From contig JBCDBO010000103.1 in the NCBI GenBank assembly GCA_039183535.1, positions 1 through 10,829 of the forward strand: a DNA stretch of 10,829 nucleotides. Direction: 5' to 3'. Position 1 is the stretch's first letter. Each line of letters begins with the position of its first letter. Below the pieces are notes generated by a model, which saw only the letters and a program-made list of their open reading frames with translations, was not told the origin of the DNA and made no database searches. Shown here in pieces: positions 1 to 4,839 of this stretch. This DNA is from JBCAXA01 sp039183535. Lineage in GTDB: Bacteria > Pseudomonadota > Gammaproteobacteria > Steroidobacterales > Woeseiaceae. The translations under genes were made by a program, and so were the position numbers.

Positions 1-2355
1 CTCGTCACTGACACTGACGCTTCCCGCGAACTAGCAGTCGCGCTATTGCGCGAGATGACTTTTCTGACATGGCTGCCAGCTCGTTGGGGGGCAGGAGATG
101 AGCCGGAACCCGTGCTACAGGTGGACGACTTCTGGGCCAAAGAAGTCTTCTCAGCCTATGCAACCTCAGTTGGTGAGAAACTCGAAGCCGCCGGTGTAGA
201 CGTGTTAAAAGAACGCTTGATCGAGATTTTCGACGTTACGAAGAAGGGTCAGTTTTCAACGACCTGGCGACCGGCAGTTGAGGATCACGAGCAGAACAAG
301 GGAGCTGACAAAGTGCCGAGTGTCCTGATTAGTGCGTTTCGCGATGCACTGCTCGGTTTCGCGGATAGGCGTGCCGTAGCAGCGTCAGACTACCTCCAGG
401 GCTTGATCGGTTCCGATATCGTCGTGCTACAGAGAGTTGCAATATTCGTGATTGGGACTTTCAGGGCGCAGTTTCAGCACCTCATACCACAGTTAATTGA
501 TCCGAAGTGGTTCAGCTATCAATACCAACATGAGATGTACGGTCTCCTGGAAGTAAGCGTGGCTGACTTTAGCGATGACGAAATCAAAGACCTCATAGAA
601 GTAATCCATGAACGTGCTGCTGAACGTAAGGGCGCAGACGAATCAGTAGAGATGCAAGAAAAACGAGAGGCATACGAGGCTCTCCGCTGGTTATCGGCAG
701 GCAAGGACCGTGGTTCGAAAACTATTGACGATCTGTATGCAACGTACCGCTCTATTACAGGCGCCGATCTGGAGCATCCAAGTTTCTCAAGTTACGTCGA
801 TAGTGGGTGGATAGGAGACCAATCGCCTTACACTGTAGAGGACTTATTGAGTCGCGAGTTCTCGGAATTCGCGAAAATTCTGCACAGCTTTAAAGAATCC
901 GGCGCATGGAAATCACCTACCCGTCGCGGACTGGCCTTGGCTGTAAAAGATGCGGTCAAATCACGCCCTGAGTACTTCCAAGGTAATCTGATGAGCCTAA
1001 TCGGGACTCACCACGATTACACCAGCCAGATCATTGACGGGTATCGAGATTTATGGAACGACTGCCTATACGATAATTGGAGAGAGTTGCTGGAGTTCTG
1101 CCACGTAACTCTTAAATCAGACGGGTTTTGGCCAGACGGTGAAGGCGTAAAGCCGGAGCCGCTTTTAGGGGCCCACGGTAGCGTGGTCGGTTCGATTGCT
1201 GATTTAGTGCGAACCGGTACGGCATCCGATGAGACTGCATATGATGGCAGCCATCTTCCAACCACAAGGGAAATCCTTGTGCTCGCTCTCGAGAAGCAAG
1301 AGTCGGCAGACTTTTCCGGTAACCGTGACGCAGTCTCTGTCGCGATCAATAGCCCCCGTGGCAAGTGTATTGAAGCCCTTTTCAATTTCGCGCTGAGGCT
1401 CTGCCGAATCGCAGACGCCGGAGGTGACGGTCATAAGAGCGTTTGGGAAAACGAACTTCGACCGCATTTTGATGAGCAGATGGAACTGCTCGATTCCGGC
1501 AATTTAGAATTTGCGACTCTATATGCTAACTATCTTCCGAACCTTTTATTTATGAATTGGGCATGGACTATCGACGGTCTACCAACAGTATTCTCCGGGG
1601 AAGATCATGAGAGGTGGGCATGTGCAATGCAGGGGTACACATTTGTCAATCAAGTGTATACCGACGTATATACATTCCTTCGCGACGATGGCCATATTCT
1701 TAAGGCTCTGGATTCAGAGGTTATTGAATCTAGGGGCAAAAACAAGCTAATCCAGAACATCGCGATCGAATATCTGCGCGGGGGTGAGCAACTTACAGAT
1801 GCGAACGGCTTGTTACGAGCGGTTCTAGACAGGTGGCAAGATGATGAGCTACGTGAGCTAATCTGGTTTATCTGGACTCTCCGCGATGGGAAGAGGCAGG
1901 AGTACCTCCCAAAGGTGCTGCCGTTATGGACTGAGATCGCTCGTCGAGCAGATGGCGATGCCAAGAATGATCAACGAATCCTCGCGCGGCTCTGCTCACT
2001 CAGTGCTTTTATCGATGAGTTGGACGTCAAGGTAAAGAACCTGATACTGCGCGGTGCTCGGTACGTCGAGCGAGAGCACGATTCCTACATTCTCGTTGAG
2101 CAGCTACGTAGACTAGTTGATGAATACCCGAATCAGGTTGCGGATATTTACTTGGTTATGCTGGAGGAGTTTGCGCCGACGTACCAGAAAGAAAATATTG
2201 AACAAACACTTGCCGCGATCTACAAATCCGGGGGCGTTCTACGACAGAAGGCGAACCAGATATTCGATAAGTACGTTGAGCGTGGCGTCGAATTCGTCAT
2301 GGAGTTGCGCATCAAGTTGGCTCAGGAGAACTCGCCTGCCTATTCATTATCCTGA
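1..2355 (+). CDS. C-terminal ~784 codons of a very large alpha-helical protein, possibly a STAND-like defence protein (5' partial)
   Basis: The frame is open from the first base, with no stop before the TTG at 46 or the ATG at 55, so the gene very probably starts outside the window. It ends at TGA 2353-2355. The visible protein is acidic and almost wholly predicted helix, rich in Trp, Leu and Glu, with no signal peptide or membrane segment. I see no Walker A (GxxxxGK[S/T]), nuclease or protease motif. Counting from the TTG, notable patches are a DPKWFSYQYQHEMYGLL-like segment around residues 150-170, a SVAINSPRGKCIEALFNFAL-like helix around 425-450, and a C-terminal helix with LRQKANQIFDKYVERG around 735-750. 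From memory, such patches recur in the long helical C-terminal regions of large bacterial NTPase (STAND, Avs-like) or SIR2-linked antiphage proteins, where this region senses a ligand. That assignment is inference. It is followed on the same strand by a pentapeptide-repeat membrane protein and an hsdR relic, which fits a defence locus. The coding region is certain; the function is not. Confidence 0.85.
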   Translation, partial: LVTDTDASRELAVALLREMTFLTWLPARWGAGDEPEPVLQVDDFWAKEVFSAYATSVGEKLEAAGVDVLKERLIEIFDVTKKGQFSTTWRPAVEDHEQNKGADKVPSVLISAFRDALLGFADRRAVAASDYLQGLIGSDIVVLQRVAIFVIGTFRAQFQHLIPQLIDPKWFSYQYQHEMYGLLEVSVADFSDDEIKDLIEVIHERAAERKGADESVEMQEKREAYEALRWLSAGKDRGSKTIDDLYATYRSITGADLEHPSFSSYVDSGWIGDQSPYTVEDLLSREFSEFAKILHSFKESGAWKSPTRRGLALAVKDAVKSRPEYFQGNLMSLIGTHHDYTSQIIDGYRDLWNDCLYDNWRELLEFCHVTLKSDGFWPDGEGVKPEPLLGAHGSVVGSIADLVRTGTASDETAYDGSHLPTTREILVLALEKQESADFSGNRDAVSVAINSPRGKCIEALFNFALRLCRIADAGGDGHKSVWENELRPHFDEQMELLDSGNLEFATLYANYLPNLLFMNWAWTIDGLPTVFSGEDHERWACAMQGYTFVNQVYTDVYTFLRDDGHILKALDSEVIESRGKNKLIQNIAIEYLRGGEQLTDANGLLRAVLDRWQDDELRELIWFIWTLRDGKRQEYLPKVLPLWTEIARRADGDAKNDQRILARLCSLSAFIDELDVKVKNLILRGARYVEREHDSYILVEQLRRLVDEYPNQVADIYLVMLEEFAPTYQKENIEQTLAAIYKSGGVLRQKANQIFDKYVERGVEFVMELRIKLAQENSPAYSLS

Positions 2356-2370
2356 CCCGCCTATAGTCAT

Positions 2371-2402
2371 CCGCTTGCGTTTCTATAAGCGTTTTCAAGC
2401 GG
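2371..2402 (+). terminator. Imperfect hairpin just after the large helical gene, possible terminator
   Basis: CCGCTTG at 2371-2377 is exactly complementary to CAAGCGG at 2396-2402. An alternative, tighter stem pairs CGCTT (2372-2376) with AAGCG (2387-2391) and is followed at once by TTTT (2392-2395). It lies 16 bases after the TGA of the preceding gene. The short stem and short T run make this a weak intrinsic-terminator candidate. Confidence 0.3.
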
Positions 2403-2456
2403 CGGACGTAACGCGATCGCGATAGGGTAAGCCTCACGAACTCTTGAGGGACGAAA

Positions 2457-2472
2457 GCTGGTAATTACCAGC
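2457..2472. promoter_or_regulatory. Perfect 16-bp palindrome upstream of the pentapeptide gene, candidate operator
   Basis: The sequence GCTGGTAATTACCAGC is its own reverse complement over all 16 bases. Its centre is about 39 bp before the ATG at 2504, in the 148-bp gap between two same-strand genes. A perfect 16-mer palindrome is expected only about 0.002 times in a gap this size under equal base use. The form (two GCTGGTAA half sites meeting at AT) and the position fit an operator for a dimeric repressor. No regulator gene is visible nearby, and a structural role in RNA cannot be excluded. I found no convincing -35/-10 pair next to it. Confidence 0.4.
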
Positions 2473-2503
2473 CTGGGAACCGACGGAAATACGTAGTTGG
2501 TCA

Positions 2504-3517
2504 ATGCTAGAGGTAAGCAAGTTGGCGGACAAAGATCTTATCGAGCTCCTGAAAAGCGGTATCGAAGTCTGGAACAATTCCGATCACACTTATGAGGCTG
2601 ATCTCAGCAGTGCCGATTTCAGCAGTCTAGATTTAGGTGAAGCACAGCTTGGAGGGGCGGACTTTAGCAAGTCTATGTTGGTCGATGCGAATCTCTCGAA
2701 TGCGTATCTACAATGCGCAGTGTTTTCAGATGCATTTTTGGTTAGAGCAAATTTAGAAAGATCCGTATTGCTTGACGCAGATTTGCAACGAGCGGATCTC
2801 AGGAGTGCCAATCTTCGAGGGGCCGTATTAGCCGGTGCGAATCTAAGTGGCTCCAATTTGGCCTATGCCGATCTACGTGGTGCAGACTTCGATCACAACA
2901 CGCAGTTTAACGGCTGTTTCACTAAAGGATGCAAGATCGACCGCTATCAACTTGAGCAACTTGTCAACTACGGTGGCTTGACTGTTGGTAACAGAATGGT
3001 CATGCGCATAGAAGATGGCGCGGCGCGGCTGCAAGCATCTTACAGCGGGTATCTACAATGGATTCACCTGGTCGCTATGGTTGTATTCGTGTTTCCGTAT
3101 GCATGGTTCATTATCGCGCGGTGGTCAGAAGCTACTTTCGTTCCAAATGAAGGTGTTCCACATATGCCGTTGTGGAAGGCGCTTTTGACGTACATATACA
3201 ACGGTGGTCTCAATTGGAAATTTGGATTCGATTTTCATTGGTCTTTTTTGGCTTTTGTCTACATGTTTTTCTATAACCTTTTGCGGCTATTGTTGCTTTG
3301 GAAAGCAAAGGAACTGGAGCTACAACAAAAAATAACGGGTCTTCCCTCACAGATATCGCTCACGAGATCACGGTGGGGCGCGTTGTTGAAAGTCTCATCA
3401 TGGGGCTTTGTGCTAAGCGCGCTTCTAACAATGGCAACAACGATTCATTTTTTTACCCAAGAGATTCCGGTGCACGCAAATGAAGTTTGGAATAGGACCA
3501 GCGTCGTGAATCCGTGA
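2504..3517 (+). CDS. Pentapeptide-repeat protein with three C-terminal membrane helices
   Basis: The product has 337 residues. After a short helical lead (1-30), residues 32-130 are 20 consecutive A(D/N)LxX-type pentapeptides. The central position of every one (34, 39, 44 and so on to 129) is Leu or Phe, without a gap, which predicts about five turns of a right-handed quadrilateral beta-helix. A linker with a conserved-looking KIDRYQLEQLVNYGGL stretch (about 144-159) leads to three hydrophobic segments at roughly 187-206, 246-266 and 300-318, so the protein should sit in the inner membrane with the beta-helix probably cytoplasmic. The first start after an in-frame stop at 2462-2464 is ATG 2504; the ribosome site is weak (GGAAA lies ~15 bases upstream). 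It is 148 bp behind the large helical gene on the same strand. Pentapeptide beta-helices are mostly protein-binding scaffolds; with the membrane part, a membrane-acting effector or partner of the upstream protein is conceivable. No enzyme motif is seen. Confidence 0.9.
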   Translation: MLEVSKLADKDLIELLKSGIEVWNNSDHTYEADLSSADFSSLDLGEAQLGGADFSKSMLVDANLSNAYLQCAVFSDAFLVRANLERSVLLDADLQRADLRSANLRGAVLAGANLSGSNLAYADLRGADFDHNTQFNGCFTKGCKIDRYQLEQLVNYGGLTVGNRMVMRIEDGAARLQASYSGYLQWIHLVAMVVFVFPYAWFIIARWSEATFVPNEGVPHMPLWKALLTYIYNGGLNWKFGFDFHWSFLAFVYMFFYNLLRLLLLWKAKELELQQKITGLPSQISLTRSRWGALLKVSSWGFVLSALLTMATTIHFFTQEIPVHANEVWNRTSVVNP

Positions 3518-3540
3518 ATAGACAGATTCGTGTTGGTCCT
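3494..3540. other. Inverted repeat over the end of the pentapeptide gene
   Basis: AGGACCA at 3494-3500 matches, in reverse complement, TGGTCCT at 3534-3540, and with G-U pairs the RNA stem can reach about 11 pairs. It spans the stop codon (3515-3517) and has a 33-base loop. No T run follows, so it may be a weak or Rho-type 3' structure, or chance. A second hairpin (AGCATG 3571-3576 with CATGCT 3586-3591, 9-base loop) lies just downstream. The gap 3518-3609 shows nothing else. Confidence 0.25.
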
Positions 3541-3609
3541 GCGTGGTTTCTTCGGGCCGCGATTGTTTAAAGCATGGTCTGTCGTCATGCTGTCGCACGT
3601 AACGGATAG

Positions 3610-3957
3610 TTGTGTGCCTGTCATGGTGCAGTCGTCTCGGGCGAGATTGAGCTACGCAGCAAGCGAGAACTGATACAGACGTTCATCGAAAGCACGCTCG
3701 CGGGTCTCGCCAGTGCTGATGAGATTCCCGACAGTTTCGAGGATTGCTGGGAACAGGAGCGTGTGCTGGCATTCGGGTCCCTGTGTAAGGAGGAACAGCT
3801 CGACCCAGACAAGCTCAAGAAGTTTATCGACCGGTACGTCTATACCGGGAGCCGGCCGTTACCGGACCCTGACATCATTGAGTTGACTAATAGGCCGCTG
3901 AAGTTGGTGGATCGAGTCCCGACAAGAGATCGCGTTCTGGCGAGGGTTGTAGATTAG
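3610..3957 (+). pseudogene. hsdR: Relic of type I restriction endonuclease subunit R (C-terminal domain only)
   Basis: The frame opens after TAG 3607-3609 and ends at TAG 3955-3957, giving at most 115 residues. From about residue 11 the translation reads like the extreme C-terminus of HsdR (EcoR124_C-type domain): ELRSKRELIQTFIE, then a CWEQERVLAFGSLCKEEQLD block, KLKKFIDRYVYTGSRPL, and LVDRVPTRDRVLARVVD. HsdR proteins are normally ~800-1100 residues with PD-(D/E)xK nuclease and helicase domains; all of that is absent, so the fragment cannot cut or translocate DNA. The first ~10 codons (starting TTG, no ribosome site) do not look like HsdR, so the left break is near 3630. The usual last residues of the family (a VETF-like end) are also missing. 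No hsdM or hsdS lies in the window. It is probably a scar from insertion or deletion in a restriction-modification locus. Alternatives are a frameshifted copy whose 5' part lies far upstream, or a small domesticated domain protein. Confidence 0.7.
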
Positions 3958-3990
3958 ACCTACATCCACAGAATAGCGGCGTAGGTCTAA
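3954..3990. terminator. 10-bp perfect inverted repeat spanning the hsdR relic stop
   Basis: TTAGACCTAC at 3954-3963 and GTAGGTCTAA at 3981-3990 are perfect reverse complements separated by 17 bases. The left arm contains the TAG stop of the hsdR relic. The structure could stop transcription, but there is no T tract on either strand. It could equally be a leftover end of a small mobile element or a recombination site. It lies 28 bases before the ATG of the next gene. Confidence 0.4.
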
Positions 3991-4018
3991 GAGCGAGAAT
4001 TGAGAGGTATAGAGTCGA

Positions 4019-4579
4019 ATGGTCGAAATCACTCTCCCAGAAGGGTATCCGCATAGGGGAGGGCACCAAGCCGAGATACAGGACTCGTTGCTGGATGTTT
4101 ATCGATTGATGAACATCTACTTAGCCGAAGAAAAACTCTACGGCATCACCCACAGCAGTTTGGTGCCTTTGTGGTTCGACGAGGACTGGCAATACCCCTG
4201 GGACGATCCGTTGTACAAACTTGCTGCCGAATTTCAGTGGAGAGAAATAACACGCATCCTGATCTCATCAGCAGCGACCGGCAGGGTTCTAGATGACTCG
4301 TACAGTCGCCAGCTGTGTAAAGACGCCGAATGTGGCGAGTTCATCGCAGACCTTGATAATGCAGAGGCCGTTACCAAGCTTCACCTTCGTGATGCCTTCA
4401 ATAAGATCCTGCATGCTGAGAAGATCCAAAGTGATTTCAATCAGAACGACGATGGGAAGTTTACGTTTCTGATGCCCATCATCCACTTCTATGGGACGCA
4501 CGGCAAACGGAAATGGAAGGCGAAGCTTTGGGTCGCTGATTACGTAAGGCAGTATCAGATTTGCTTAGCGAGAGCTTGA
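4019..4579 (+). CDS. Hypothetical protein, 186 residues, soluble, acidic and Trp-rich
   Basis: I do not recognise a named family. ATG 4019 is preceded by GAGAGG (4002-4007, 11 bases away) and AGAG (4011-4014, 4 bases away), an acceptable if weak ribosome site. The frame closes at TGA 4577-4579. The protein has no signal peptide or membrane segment. Visible blocks are a helical start with LLDVYRLMNIYLAEEKL (24-40), a striking aromatic-acidic patch with LWFDEDWQYPWDDPLY (51-66), a helix with REITRILISSAATGR (75-89), LRDAFNKILHAEKI (123-136), and a beta-rich, basic end with KRKWKAKLWVADYV (163-176). The R124-x7-H132 spacing does not fit the HEPN RNase motif (Rx4-6H), so I do not claim one. Codon use and AT content match the genes to its left. 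Its place behind an hsdR relic in a defence-like stretch makes an immunity or accessory role possible, nothing firmer. Confidence 0.75.
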   Translation: MVEITLPEGYPHRGGHQAEIQDSLLDVYRLMNIYLAEEKLYGITHSSLVPLWFDEDWQYPWDDPLYKLAAEFQWREITRILISSAATGRVLDDSYSRQLCKDAECGEFIADLDNAEAVTKLHLRDAFNKILHAEKIQSDFNQNDDGKFTFLMPIIHFYGTHGKRKWKAKLWVADYVRQYQICLARA

Positions 4580-4839
4580 CCGACTATCTATAGGACAGGC
4601 ACGGTTTGCCAGCAAGTCAATGCCATCTAACAGTACGGGTGCCAGCGATGAGTTTGGATTGCCAAACGACCTAATCCGCCTGGGAGCGAGGCACGAAAAC
4701 CACTCAGGCAGAGAGCCTGATTACGGATTGACCTGCCTGACTTCTTCGAGCCAATGTTTTCTAGTGCATGGTCTATCTGCACGCTGCCGTAGTCAAAAAT
4801 TTGATTGCCTCATTCGGCGGTGCATTCGGCGTGGAAATT
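4580..4839. other. Convergent intergenic region with several short hairpins
   Basis: This 260-bp gap separates the converging 4019-4579 gene and the kinase gene. Perfect short inverted repeats seen are GTTTGG/CCAAAC (4652-4657 with 4662-4667) and TCAGGC/GCCTGA (4704-4709 with 4715-4720). The second is enclosed by AATCCG/CGGATT (4673-4678 with 4724-4729), giving a nested stem. Read on the minus strand, the TCAGGC hairpin is followed by GTGGTTTT, a possible weak terminator for the kinase operon. The gap also marks the change from AT-richer to GC-richer sequence. A reading frame on the plus strand here (4620-4880) has no ribosome site and runs into the kinase stop, so I do not call a gene. No tRNA or attachment site was found. 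Confidence 0.35.

Noticed and set aside
2412..2421. CGCGATCGCG palindrome containing a GCGATCGC octamer.
   Set aside because: A 10-bp palindrome of common dinucleotides is not unusual, and only one copy is evident here.
2371..2503. Retron-type non-coding RNA in the hairpin-rich gap.
   Set aside because: No reverse transcriptase gene is present, and the expected long a1/a2 pairing flanking the hairpins is not seen.
4110..4420. HEPN RNase motif in the 186-residue protein.
   Set aside because: The only Arg/His pair in a suitable helix is spaced R-x7-H, outside the Rx4-6H pattern.
2356..4600. Integron cassette array (same-strand genes separated by structured gaps).
   Set aside because: No attC core sites (RYYYAAC ... 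GTTRRRY) could be placed in the gaps, and the first gene is far larger than a usual cassette.
3572..4789. Imperfect direct repeat (3572-3595 and 4766-4789, 19 of 24 identical, both near small hairpins) bracketing the hsdR relic and the 186-residue gene, as a possible mobile-element boundary.
   Set aside because: A couple of such 19/24 matches are expected by chance in a window of this length, the hairpins are in different register, and there is no recombinase.
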